Shown: positions 6,182 through 14,438, counted from the first letter of the stretch. The stretch: 16,982 nucleotides of DNA from Acidobacteriota bacterium (GCA_021851465.1 JAJZDL010000034.1:1-16982), one strand, 5' to 3'. The notes: generated by a model not told the origin, from the letters alone. Numbers and translations: made by a program.

Positions 6182-8767
6182 ATGTCTCTCGAAGATCAGT
6201 TGCGATGGGTGCAGGGTACGCGCTACGAGCGCAAGCGCGCGGGGCGGGCGATTGCATTCGGAGTGGTGGCTGCGGTTTGCGGGTGCGCGATGGGCTGGGC
6301 AGGCGCGGGTGTGCCGGTAGCGGCGGCGGCGCGCGATGCCTCGGCCAGCGTAGAAATGCACAGGGCGGGTACGCGGAAGAAGAGTGCGGCGCTGTCGCCG
6401 TGGGAGCAGGCGGAGCAAGGGCGGGACGCGCTGGAAGCAATTCCTGAAGGGACGCGCACGCGGGCGGAGTACACGCGGGCGATGGACGCATACCGCGCGA
6501 TCTACCATGCGGACCCGGCGGATGTTCATGCCGCGGCGGCGGTGAATGCGGTGGCCGAGTTGCTGGACGAGCAGGGGCAGGCCCTGCACGATGCGAAGAG
6601 CCTGCAAGCGGCGGTGGGGCAGTATGAGTTTTTGCGGACGCAGTATCCGGCGAGTTCGCTGGGAGTGCAGGCGCTGCTGGCCGAGGGGCAGATCGAACAG
6701 AACGACCTGAACGATGCGGCGGCGGCGCGAGTGAAGTACAAGCTGCTGCTAAAAGAGCACGCCAGAAGCGAACAGGCAGAGGAGGCGCGCGCGGGGCTGG
6801 CTTCGCTGGACGAGGTGCGTGGCGCAAGGAACAAGGCGCGAGGAGCAGGTGATGTGGCTGGGATGAACGGAAGCCGCGCCCCCGGCACGCGACCCGTCGG
6901 CAGGCCCGAGGCTGGCAGTGAGACAGCCGATTCCGCGAACGGGCAACCGGCCCATCCTTATCCCTCGATGAACGATCCATCGACAAGGGAGACAGGAGTA
7001 TCGAACCGCGATCAAGCTGCGACGAACGGTGTTGCGAGCGGCGTGCGGCAGGCGAAGAGCGCGGTCTCGTCGCTGCCGGCGATGGCACAGACATCCGGGG
7101 CAGAGGCCCCCACGCATCCAACATCCCCGGCAAAGCCGGCGACAACTCCGGGGCATACTGCACCTGCGCAGGGAGGGGTTCCAGGCACGCTGGCGGGCGG
7201 CGAGGCGCACAGCGGAAAACCGGCATTGGTGACGGGGATTCGCCACTGGTCGACCGCGACATATACGCGGGTGGCGATCGACCTGGGCGACAACGTGACG
7301 TATGAAGCGGCGCGCGTGCCGAACCCGGACCGCATCTACTTCGACCTGCATGGAACGCGGCTGGCGCCGGAGCTGGTGGGCAAGAGCTTCTCTGTGACCG
7401 ACGACGGGTTCCTGAAGAGGGTGCGCGCGGCGCAGTACTCGGACGACGTGACGCGCGTGGTGTTGGATGTGAACGACGTGACGGAGTACTCCGCGTTCCT
7501 GCTGCCCAACCCGTACCGGTTGATCATCGACATCCACGGTGGGACAGGGGATAAGGAACAGGGAACGGGGAACGGCGATCAAGAGATAGCGGACAAGCAC
7601 TCGGAGACGGGGACCGGCGAAGGGACAACGTCCGCGCAGGTTCCAGCCCCTCGTGCAGCAGTCACGCTGATGCCGACGGCGGCGCGGCCCGTGCCTAACA
7701 CGGTGGCGATCAAGAGCGCGGGCAACGACGTTGCGGGCCTGAGTGAGCTGCCGGGCAGAGTCGAGGCGACGACCAGGCCGACCTCGAAGCCGATCTCGGC
7801 GGTGGTGAAGACAGGGAACGGCGGTGGCGAAGCTGCAAGCGGGACGCAGACAGATGCCACTGTTGCGTCGTCGGCGGATGTGGGCCCAACTGCGCCGCCA
7901 AGTTCCGCAAAGAAGGCGCGGAAGAGCAGGGCGAAGGCGGAAGACAACTCGGCCGCTTCGGAGACGGAGAGTGCAGCCGCAGTGGACGCGACGCCGGCGC
8001 GGGAGGCTGCGCCAACGGCCGATGGCGAGACCTCGCTGGTGCGCGCGCTGGGGTTGAAGATCGGTCGCATCGTCATCGACGCGGGGCATGGCGGGCACGA
8101 CTCCGGCACAATCGGAGTGGACGGCATCGAGGAGAAGGACGTGGTGCTGGACGTGGCGCTGCGCCTGGGCAAGCTGCTGCACGACCGGCTGGGCGCGGAG
8201 ATCGTCTACACCCGGTCGGACGATACATTCATCCCCCTGGAGACGCGGACGGCGATCGCCAACAAGGCGCAGGCCGATCTCTTTCTCTCGATCCATGCCA
8301 ACTCGTCGCCGGATGCAAGCGCGCGCGGCGTGGAGACGTACTACCTGAACTTCACGACCGACCCAACGGCGTTGGATGTGGCAGCGCGTGAGAACGCGGT
8401 GAGCGACCAGTCGATCCACCAGTTGAGCGACCTGGTGAAGAAGATCGCGCTGAAGGACAAGATCGCCGAGAGCCGCGAGTTTGCCAGCGACGTGGAAGGC
8501 TCCTTGTACGCAGGATTGCAGAAGGGCAATCCCGGATTGAAGGACCGTGGTGTGAAGAAGGCTCCGTTCGTGGTGCTGATCGGTGCCAACATGCCGTCGA
8601 TCCTGGCGGAGATCTCGTTTGTGACCAACCCAAAGGACGCGGAGCAGTTGCGGCAGCCGGAGTACCGAGAGCGCGTGGCGGAGAGCCTCTACAAGGGCGT
8701 GGCCCGCTACGAAGGTGGGCTGAGTGGAACGCGGATGGAGACCGAGCGGGCGGCGGTTGGGCGATAG
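6182..8767 (+). CDS. Exported N-acetylmuramoyl-L-alanine amidase (TPR-like, AMIN, Amidase_3)
   Basis: This 861-residue enzyme cleaves the amide bond between MurNAc and L-Ala of peptidoglycan in the periplasm. A basic N-terminus and hydrophobic stretch (about 24-42) followed by AAAARDA form a signal peptide or anchor. Residues 70-210 are Ala-rich helical repeats resembling TPR/YbgF-type modules. An AMIN domain (349-453, from LVTGIRHWS to RLIIDIHGG) probably targets the protein to the cell wall or division site. Two low-complexity linkers (about 215-348 and 454-620) surround it. The Amidase_3 domain has all the expected residues: zinc ligands H636 (DAGHGGHD), E651 (GIEEKD) and H705 (SIHAN), and catalytic E810 (LAEISF). 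E. coli AmiC has only about 420 residues, so the TPR-like part and linkers double the size. The start is ATG 6182. An AmiC-like division or remodelling role is inferred. Confidence 0.95.
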   Translation: MSLEDQLRWVQGTRYERKRAGRAIAFGVVAAVCGCAMGWAGAGVPVAAAARDASASVEMHRAGTRKKSAALSPWEQAEQGRDALEAIPEGTRTRAEYTRAMDAYRAIYHADPADVHAAAAVNAVAELLDEQGQALHDAKSLQAAVGQYEFLRTQYPASSLGVQALLAEGQIEQNDLNDAAAARVKYKLLLKEHARSEQAEEARAGLASLDEVRGARNKARGAGDVAGMNGSRAPGTRPVGRPEAGSETADSANGQPAHPYPSMNDPSTRETGVSNRDQAATNGVASGVRQAKSAVSSLPAMAQTSGAEAPTHPTSPAKPATTPGHTAPAQGGVPGTLAGGEAHSGKPALVTGIRHWSTATYTRVAIDLGDNVTYEAARVPNPDRIYFDLHGTRLAPELVGKSFSVTDDGFLKRVRAAQYSDDVTRVVLDVNDVTEYSAFLLPNPYRLIIDIHGGTGDKEQGTGNGDQEIADKHSETGTGEGTTSAQVPAPRAAVTLMPTAARPVPNTVAIKSAGNDVAGLSELPGRVEATTRPTSKPISAVVKTGNGGGEAASGTQTDATVASSADVGPTAPPSSAKKARKSRAKAEDNSAASETESAAAVDATPAREAAPTADGETSLVRALGLKIGRIVIDAGHGGHDSGTIGVDGIEEKDVVLDVALRLGKLLHDRLGAEIVYTRSDDTFIPLETRTAIANKAQADLFLSIHANSSPDASARGVETYYLNFTTDPTALDVAARENAVSDQSIHQLSDLVKKIALKDKIAESREFASDVEGSLYAGLQKGNPGLKDRGVKKAPFVVLIGANMPSILAEISFVTNPKDAEQLRQPEYRERVAESLYKGVARYEGGLSGTRMETERAAVGR
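6821..6848 (+). repeat. Four degenerate heptamer repeats in the amidase gene
   Basis: Four consecutive 7-nt units share the pattern GG-N-N-C-N-N or close to it; examples are GGAACAA (6828-6834) and GGAGCAG (6842-6848). They encode part of the linker just after the TPR-like region (about residues 214-222, GARNKARGA). The period of 7 does not match the codon period, so this is a DNA-level repeat rather than a protein repeat. Confidence 0.5.
7541..7575 (+). repeat. Five tandem heptamer repeats in the amidase gene
   Basis: Five contiguous 7-nt units begin immediately after the AMIN domain. The last three are the cleanest: GGAACAG (7555-7561), then GGAACGG twice (7562-7575). The first two are the variants GGGACAG and GGGATAA. 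They encode low-complexity residues about 454-465 (GTGDKEQGTGNG). The unit resembles that of the run at 6821-6848, so the two arrays probably belong to one repeat type. Confidence 0.65.
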
Positions 8768-8898
8768 TACGGTTTCAACGCAGGCCTGGGGGTGTCATAG
8801 CAGGGGCCAGATGCGTGGGCGTGAGCGGATTTAGTTTGAGAGGATGACGATACGGCGTTACGGGTTGCGCCATTACCGTAGCGCGTCTGCTCGGCAGC

Positions 8899-10458
8899 CT
8901 ACTCCCACTCGATGGTGCCGGGCGGCTTCGAGGTGATGTCGTAGACCACGCGGTTGATGCCGCGCACCTCGCTGACGATCCGGCTGGAGATCGCCCGCAG
9001 CACCTCGTACGGAAGCGGCGACCAGTCCGCCGTCATGCCGTCCTCGCTCTGCACCGCGCGCACACAGCAGGTGTAGCCATAGGTCCGCTGGTCGCCCATC
9101 ACGCCGACGCTCTGCACCGGCAGCAGCACGGCGAAGGACTGCCAGATCTTGCGGTAGAGCCCTGCGGCCTTGATCTCATCGACCACGATCGCGTCGGCCT
9201 CCTGCAGCAGCGCCACGCGCTCCGCGGTCACCTCGCCGAGGATGCGCACAGCGAGTCCCGGCCCAGGGAACGGCTGCCGCTCCAGAACCTCGTCCGGCAT
9301 TCCCAGATCGCGCCCGATGCGGCGGACCTCATCCTTGAAGAGATCGCGCAGCGGCTCGATCAGCTTCAGCTTCATATTCGCAGGCAGGCCGCCGACGTTG
9401 TGATGGCTCTTGATGGTCTGCGACGGCCCCTTGACGCTCGACGACTCGATCACGTCCGGGTAGAGCGTTCCTTGTACCAGCCACGCGATCTCGTCGCCGG
9501 AGTGTTCTTCCGCCTCAAAGATTTTTTTCGCCTCGTCGTCGAAGACCGCGATGAACTCGCCGCCGATCGCCTTGCGCTTCTTCTCGGGATCGGTCACGCC
9601 GGCCAGGCCCGCGAGGAAGCGCTCACTGGCATCGACCGCCACCACGCGCAGGCCAAGCTGCTCGCGCATCGTCTTCTGCACCTTGGCGAACTCGTCCTTG
9701 CGCAGCACGCCGTTATTGACGAAGATGCAGGTCAGTCGGTCGCCGATGGCGCGCGCCACCAGCACCGCCGCAACCGACGAGTCTACCCCGCCGCTCAGCC
9801 CGCAGATGGCATGTCCATCGCCGACCTGCGCCCGCACGCGCTCCACCGTCGTCTGGATGAAGTGCTCCGGCGTCCAGTCCGCCTTCGCCCCGCAGATGCC
9901 GAGCACAAAGTTGCGCAGCAGCTCCATGCCCTGCCGCGTATGCGCCACCTCGGGATGGAACTGCACCGCCCAGATGCGGCGCGCCTCGTCGGCGATTCCC
10001 GCCAGCGCGTTCGCAGTCTTCGCGGTTTCGATGAAGCCTGCGGGCAGCGCCTTCGCCTCGTCGCCGTGGCTCATCCACACGTCCAGCGTGGCGGGCAGTC
10101 CGCGAAAGAGCGCCGTCTCTGCAATTACCGCGGCCTGCGCGTGCCCATACTCGCGCGCGGGCGCGGGCTCCACGCGGCCGCCAAGGTGATGCACGATGAA
10201 CTGTAGGCCGTAGCAGATGCCCAGCACCGGAACGCCAAACGCAAGCAGCGCGGGATCCGCCGCCGGAGCGTCCGCGTCGTAGACCGAGCTGGGGCCGCCG
10301 GAGAGGATCAGCCCCAGAGGTGCCAGCGCGCGGACCTGCTCGATCGGAGCGGTGCAGGGCAGCACCACGGAGAAGACGTTGAACTCGCGGATGCGGCGCG
10401 CGATCAATTGCGTGTACTGCGAGCCGAAGTCCAGTATGACGATGGTTGAGGTGTCCAC
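8899..10458 (-). CDS. guaA: GMP synthase (glutamine-hydrolysing)
   Basis: This 519-residue cytoplasmic enzyme aminates XMP to GMP using glutamine and ATP, the last step of guanine nucleotide synthesis. The class I glutamine amidotransferase domain starts with VILDFGSQYTQLIARRIRE (7-25). It has the nucleophile C82 in GICYGLQF and the H168/E170 pair in QFHPE. The ATP pyrophosphatase P-loop is SGGVDSS (222-228). The C-terminus ends in the classic KPPGTIEWE dimerisation tail, so the gene is complete. The frame stays open upstream to about 11016, but homology begins only at the DTSTIVILDFG block, so I take GTG at 10458 as the start. No Shine-Dalgarno precedes it, but a TACAAT hexamer lies 7 nt upstream. 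The gene converges with the amidase gene and diverges from the peptidase operon. It appears to be a single gene. Confidence 0.98.
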   Translation of the reverse strand: MDTSTIVILDFGSQYTQLIARRIREFNVFSVVLPCTAPIEQVRALAPLGLILSGGPSSVYDADAPAADPALLAFGVPVLGICYGLQFIVHHLGGRVEPAPAREYGHAQAAVIAETALFRGLPATLDVWMSHGDEAKALPAGFIETAKTANALAGIADEARRIWAVQFHPEVAHTRQGMELLRNFVLGICGAKADWTPEHFIQTTVERVRAQVGDGHAICGLSGGVDSSVAAVLVARAIGDRLTCIFVNNGVLRKDEFAKVQKTMREQLGLRVVAVDASERFLAGLAGVTDPEKKRKAIGGEFIAVFDDEAKKIFEAEEHSGDEIAWLVQGTLYPDVIESSSVKGPSQTIKSHHNVGGLPANMKLKLIEPLRDLFKDEVRRIGRDLGMPDEVLERQPFPGPGLAVRILGEVTAERVALLQEADAIVVDEIKAAGLYRKIWQSFAVLLPVQSVGVMGDQRTYGYTCCVRAVQSEDGMTADWSPLPYEVLRAISSRIVSEVRGINRVVYDITSKPPGTIEWE

Positions 10459-10865
10459 AGAGCCGATTGTAAATGCCCACGCGCAACTCCCCTCCGAATC
10501 GCGAGCGTTCCTCGGGACGGATGGCCCGCGCATCGCCCCAGTTCGAGCTTCACGCAGCGCTGCGCCGGCAACTCCACAAGTGCAGTCTGCCCACCTGCGC
10601 GCCGCCGGAACACAGCCCGGCGATCCGGTATTGGTCGGTGCGGGGTCCTTTTGCGCAGGTCGCTCGTCTCCAGCATGTGTCCCTCCATCCGGCGCCGTCG
10701 GTTTCGCCGTCCGCCTGCGGTCTGTCAGGCGGTATTGGCCTGCGAGACGGGGGAGCAGTGGATCGCGCCGGGCAATCTCCGGCAAGCTTCGGGGCCGACG
10801 CGGACTCTCCTTGCCCGCGGATGCTCTCCGATGCAATAGTGGTGTGCTCAGTGTGAGGTCGCTCC
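10459..10865. other. 407-bp non-coding region between divergent guaA and the M49 gene
   Basis: I find no convincing gene here. Open frames exist on both strands but have no domain, no ribosome site and no sensible composition. The stretch contains the guaA promoter candidate and several GC-rich inverted repeats. CCGCCTG (10711-10717) pairs perfectly with CAGGCGG (10726-10732). CGGCG (10690-10694) pairs with CGCCG (10705-10709). GCCGG (10767-10771) pairs with CCGGC (10779-10783). It must also hold the promoter of the M49 operon, but I cannot place it; no clear -10 is seen before 10866. A structured RNA or regulator-binding region is possible. Confidence 0.4.
10466..10471 (-). promoter_or_regulatory. 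-10-like TACAAT, 7 nt before the guaA GTG
   Basis: Read on the minus strand, TACAAT is followed by 7 nt and then GTG at 10458. This spacing puts the expected transcription start at the start codon, as in leaderless genes. No Shine-Dalgarno-like sequence lies in the 7 nt. No recognisable -35 lies 16-18 nt upstream. Confidence 0.42.
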
Positions 10866-12671
10866 GTGGTGCGGTATCGATCGATCGGTCTAATGCTCTC
10901 TCTCGCGCTGGCAGTCCCTGCCGCCAGCTTGGTTCGTGCGCAGGCTCCCAACCGGGGCCCGCTGCCGGCCCCAGCCAGGCCGGGCGCGCAGGGCCGCCCG
11001 CCGGCTCCCGCGACACAACCCGGCCTGCCTACGCCGACGGCGCGCATCGGCGGCCGTCCAATCCACAATGAGGCCAAACGCGCCGCGCGGTGGAAGGTGG
11101 TTGCCATGCCCTACTCGCGGGCCGGGCTGACGACCGCAGAACAGCAGATGATCGCCAGGCTCGCCGATGCCTGCCACCAGATGGACGAGATCTATCTGCA
11201 CCAGAGCGACCTCGGCGGATGGGCGATCTACCACGCGACGCAGAACGCCGATCTCTACCGTCTCTTCTCGATCGACGGCAGCCGCTGGGACCTCGCCGAC
11301 CAGAACTCTCCGATCATCGGAGAGGAGCCGCTGGTGCCCGGCCACGAGCTGTATCCATTCGGCGCCACCGCCGCCGTCATCGAGAGATACGCCGCAGCGC
11401 ACCCAGAGCAGAGGGCCGCGCTCTACGACCCATGGACGGTGGTCCGCTCGGCCCCGCTCGACCTTGCGCCCGCCCTGAGCCAGCCGGTGGTCAGTGTTGC
11501 CGACCGGCTCTACACCTATCCCTACCACGAGGCGTATGCGGAGTGGGTGAAGCCGATGGCCGCCGACCTGCGCGCCGCGGCAAAGCTCTCGCCAGACCCC
11601 GCGTTCGCGCATTACCTCAACCTGCGCGCCGACGCTCTGCTCACCGACGAGTACCGCGCCAGCGACATTGCCTGGATGGACCTGAAGGACCCGAAGATCG
11701 ACCTCATCTTTGGGCCGTACGAGACCTATCTCGATGGCGTCCTCGGCGTGAAAACCTCCTACGGCGGGGCGGTCCTGCTCCGCAACGACGCGGAGAGCCG
11801 CAAGCTGGCGATCTATCGGCAGCAGGAAGATGCAATGCAACAGGCGTTGCCTGTCCCCGCCGAGGACAGGCCATCCAAGGCAGGACATGTGGCCCCGATG
11901 GAGGTCGTGGACGCCCCCTTGCGCGCCGGCGACCTGCGATACGGCTACCAGGCCGTCGCCGACAATCTGCCCAACGACCCGCGCATCCATGCCGAGAAGG
12001 GATCGAAGATCGTCTTCTTCAAAAACTTCATGGACGCGCGCGTGAACGATGTCGTCCTGCCGGTCGCGCAGAAGATGTTGGCGCCGGACGAGAGCGGCGA
12101 CGTGAGCAGCGAAGGCTATCTGACGACCGTCGTCCTACACGAGATCTCCCACGGCCTCGGCCCTGCCTACGCGCACATCGACAGCAAACAAATCGCGATC
12201 GACGAAGCCATCGGCCCGGCGTACAGCGGGCTGGAGGAGGCCAAAGCCGACGCAACGGGCATCTTCCTTGCCAAGTGGCTGGTGGACCGCAAGCTGCTGC
12301 CCGCGAGCGAGCTCAACGGAGTCTACGCTTCGTTCGTAGCGGGAACGCTGCGCACGCTGCGCTTCGGTACTGCGGAGGCGCACGGCCGCGCCGAGATGAT
12401 GGAGTTCAACTACCTGCTCCAACACGGCGCGCTGGCGCAGGGGGCCGACGGCAGGTACACCATCGACTACGCCGCAATGCCTGCGGCGGTCGCGTCGCTG
12501 GCCCAGCAACTGCTCGCCTTCGAGGCCCACGGCGACCGCGCCGGGGTCGAAGCCTGGTTTGCCAAGTACGATGGGATGCCGCCCACATTGACCCGTGCGC
12601 TCGAATCCACCCGCGACATTCCCGTCGATATCACGCCCGAATTTGAACTCGCCCGCGGGGTGCGCCCATGA
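10866..12671 (+). CDS. Exported M49-family (dipeptidyl-peptidase III-like) zinc metallopeptidase
   Basis: This is a 601-residue protein. Residues 1-26 form a Sec signal peptide (VRYRSIGLMLSLALAVPAASLVRAQA). A Pro-rich linker follows to about residue 60, then the M49-like catalytic region. The zinc site is H425-E426-I-S-H429, and a downstream helix carries E457-E458-A-K-A-D462. This corresponds to the EECRA(D/E) motif of M49, with E458 as the likely third ligand. Classical family members have the hexapeptide HExxGH; this one has the five-residue HEISH form. DPP III enzymes remove dipeptides from short peptides and are normally cytosolic, so the signal peptide is notable. I chose GTG 10866 because GAGG (10855-10858) lies about 7 nt upstream; GTG 10869 and ATG 10893 are alternatives. 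The gene overlaps the next by ATGA. The family call is good; the substrate is unknown. Confidence 0.85.
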   Translation: MVRYRSIGLMLSLALAVPAASLVRAQAPNRGPLPAPARPGAQGRPPAPATQPGLPTPTARIGGRPIHNEAKRAARWKVVAMPYSRAGLTTAEQQMIARLADACHQMDEIYLHQSDLGGWAIYHATQNADLYRLFSIDGSRWDLADQNSPIIGEEPLVPGHELYPFGATAAVIERYAAAHPEQRAALYDPWTVVRSAPLDLAPALSQPVVSVADRLYTYPYHEAYAEWVKPMAADLRAAAKLSPDPAFAHYLNLRADALLTDEYRASDIAWMDLKDPKIDLIFGPYETYLDGVLGVKTSYGGAVLLRNDAESRKLAIYRQQEDAMQQALPVPAEDRPSKAGHVAPMEVVDAPLRAGDLRYGYQAVADNLPNDPRIHAEKGSKIVFFKNFMDARVNDVVLPVAQKMLAPDESGDVSSEGYLTTVVLHEISHGLGPAYAHIDSKQIAIDEAIGPAYSGLEEAKADATGIFLAKWLVDRKLLPASELNGVYASFVAGTLRTLRFGTAEAHGRAEMMEFNYLLQHGALAQGADGRYTIDYAAMPAAVASLAQQLLAFEAHGDRAGVEAWFAKYDGMPPTLTRALESTRDIPVDITPEFELARGVRP

Positions 12672-14431
12672 AATTGCTTCTCTCCACCCTGCTCGCCGTC
12701 TCCACCGCCTGCGCGGCCACTCCCGCTCTCGCACAACAGAAGCTCACGCTGCACCATCACGACGCAGCGCACGAACCTCCCGGCACAATTGTAGTTCCGG
12801 CATCGGATTTCTTCGTGGACTTCCCCGCAGGCGATACCAGCGGCGGGTTCGGCCGCCGCGGCGAGGCCACCGCATGGGAGTTCAACGAATCCTCCCTGGC
12901 TCTTGGAGTGGCCAAGGACGTTGTGGTGAAGGTCCCCGTCAAGGAAGGCGGCGCATACCACCTCTTCGTGCGCGGCAGCGGAACCGCCGCCAGCTCGTTT
13001 CAGGTCGCCATCGACGGCAAACTGGATCCCGCCCTCTTCGGCCAGGGTGCCATGCAGTTGCAGCGCGGGGGCGATTACACGCTTAAACCGGGGACGGTCG
13101 AGATCCGGCTCACGTCGATACAGCCCAGGCCGGTCTTCAACGTGCTCATCCTGACCAAAAATGCGGACTTCAAGGAGGACGACCTCAAGCCGCTCGAGCT
13201 GCCCCCACAGGTCAAGCTGCTGCGCCAGTACACCATCGTCCCCTCCAACATCGTCAAGTTCGGCGATGTCGATGGCTCCGGCAAGTACGCCATCCTCGAC
13301 ATTACCAACAACTACTCCACCATCATGTATGCCAACGATGGCCACATCCTCTGGCGCTGGGACGCGCCGCCAACCTCGCGCGGCGACCCGCGCGGCAACG
13401 AAGCGGCGGGTGTCCTGTGGGACTTCCACCACACCGGGCGCGACGAGCTGGCGCACTGGCGCGAGAGCAGCGACGGCAAGGAGTGGCTCGTGCTGGCCGA
13501 TGGCCGCACGGGTGACGTCATCAAGCAGGTGCCCTGGCCCGCGCCCGCCCTGCCCCATGTGGACAACAACTACCGCATGGCGGTGGCCAAGTTCCATAAG
13601 GACTCGGACGGCCCGGACACGCTGCTGGTGCTCGCCGATACCGGCGGATGGATCGGGCTGACCGCCTACGACAAGGACTTCAACCTGCTCTGGCAGCACG
13701 CCGAGAACCGCGCCAAGGACTACTTCGGCCACTACATCTACCCCTACGACATCAACGGCGACGGCATCGACGAGGTCACCATCAGCCACCTCTGCCTCGA
13801 TGCCGACGGCAAGCAGATATGGAACAACGCCAAGTACTTCGAGGACAACCACGACCACATGGACGCGATGGAGTTCTTCGACATGAACGGCGACGGCAAG
13901 CCGGAGCTCCTCGTCGGACAGTCCGACGCCGGTACGTTGGAATACAACGCGCAGAACGGCAAGATCCTCTGGCAGAACAACTCCGACCACTCGCAGCAGG
14001 TGACGGCAGGCTACATCCTGGGTGGTTCCAAAACGCCCCAGGTTGTCACCAACGGCAGGACCTACGCAAACGGCCTCAGCGCGCAGCTCTACTGGTTCGA
14101 CAACCGCGGCAGGCTGCTTGAAAAATGGCCCGCCCAACCGCTGGGCGGCAACCCCAACTTCGTGCGCGGCGACTGGTTCGGCACCGGCAAGCGCACCTAC
14201 TTCTGGTACCGCTTCAAGCTCGAACCCGATGGCAACGCAACCCTCTACTTCAAAGGCGAGGCATACCACATGTTCGACTTCGAGCACACCGGAGCGGACC
14301 AGGTCATCACGCTCGGCAACGGCCCCGGCGGCCAAATCCTCCGTGTCTACGGATACGCCGGCATCGTTCCCCACCCCAAGCCCTGCAACGCCGACTGTAG
14401 AAAGCTCATCGCCAACCACACCCACTACTGA
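12668..14431 (+). CDS. Secreted FG-GAP/VCBS-like beta-propeller protein, possibly polysaccharide-lyase-like
   Basis: The protein has 587 residues with a Sec signal peptide (1-22, ending ATPALA). Residues about 35-165 look like an all-beta domain, perhaps carbohydrate-binding. From about residue 180 there are propeller-type blades with calcium-loop motifs: D200-V-D202-G-S-G, D361-INGDGIDE and D405-MNGDGKPE. Blades with DxNGDGxxE loops occur in FG-GAP/VCBS proteins and in the rhamnogalacturonan lyase propellers (PL11). I see no motif that proves lyase activity, so enzymatic function is open. Cysteines 575 and 579 near the C-terminus could form a disulphide. Its ATG (12668) overlaps the TGA of the M49 gene in ATGA, implying coupled translation. 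A GH2 gene follows after 93 nt. An accessory or catalytic role in extracytoplasmic glycan processing is inferred. Confidence 0.72.
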   Translation: MKLLLSTLLAVSTACAATPALAQQKLTLHHHDAAHEPPGTIVVPASDFFVDFPAGDTSGGFGRRGEATAWEFNESSLALGVAKDVVVKVPVKEGGAYHLFVRGSGTAASSFQVAIDGKLDPALFGQGAMQLQRGGDYTLKPGTVEIRLTSIQPRPVFNVLILTKNADFKEDDLKPLELPPQVKLLRQYTIVPSNIVKFGDVDGSGKYAILDITNNYSTIMYANDGHILWRWDAPPTSRGDPRGNEAAGVLWDFHHTGRDELAHWRESSDGKEWLVLADGRTGDVIKQVPWPAPALPHVDNNYRMAVAKFHKDSDGPDTLLVLADTGGWIGLTAYDKDFNLLWQHAENRAKDYFGHYIYPYDINGDGIDEVTISHLCLDADGKQIWNNAKYFEDNHDHMDAMEFFDMNGDGKPELLVGQSDAGTLEYNAQNGKILWQNNSDHSQQVTAGYILGGSKTPQVVTNGRTYANGLSAQLYWFDNRGRLLEKWPAQPLGGNPNFVRGDWFGTGKRTYFWYRFKLEPDGNATLYFKGEAYHMFDFEHTGADQVITLGNGPGGQILRVYGYAGIVPHPKPCNADCRKLIANHTHY

Positions 14432-14438
14432 GGCCCGT

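Noticed and set aside
4874..8419. Minus-strand open frames opposite alaS and the amidase (577, 492 and 556 codons)
   Set aside because: All are composition shadows: Arg/Pro/Ser-rich, with no motifs and no ribosome sites.
8768..8898. Possible bidirectional terminator or dif site between the convergent amidase and guaA genes
   Set aside because: TACGG (near 8850) and CCGTA (near 8876) pair for only 5 bp, with no T-run. No 11-6-11 XerC/XerD-like sequence was found.
10473..10856. Small plus-strand open frame (127 codons) between guaA and the M49 gene
   Set aside because: No ribosome site, no domain, and Pro/Ser/Arg-rich composition expected of random GC-rich DNA.
10459..11016. Upstream in-frame extension of guaA (186 more codons)
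   Set aside because: The extension has no similarity to GuaA, is Arg/Pro-rich and overlaps the start of the divergent M49 gene. GuaA homology begins at about 10458.
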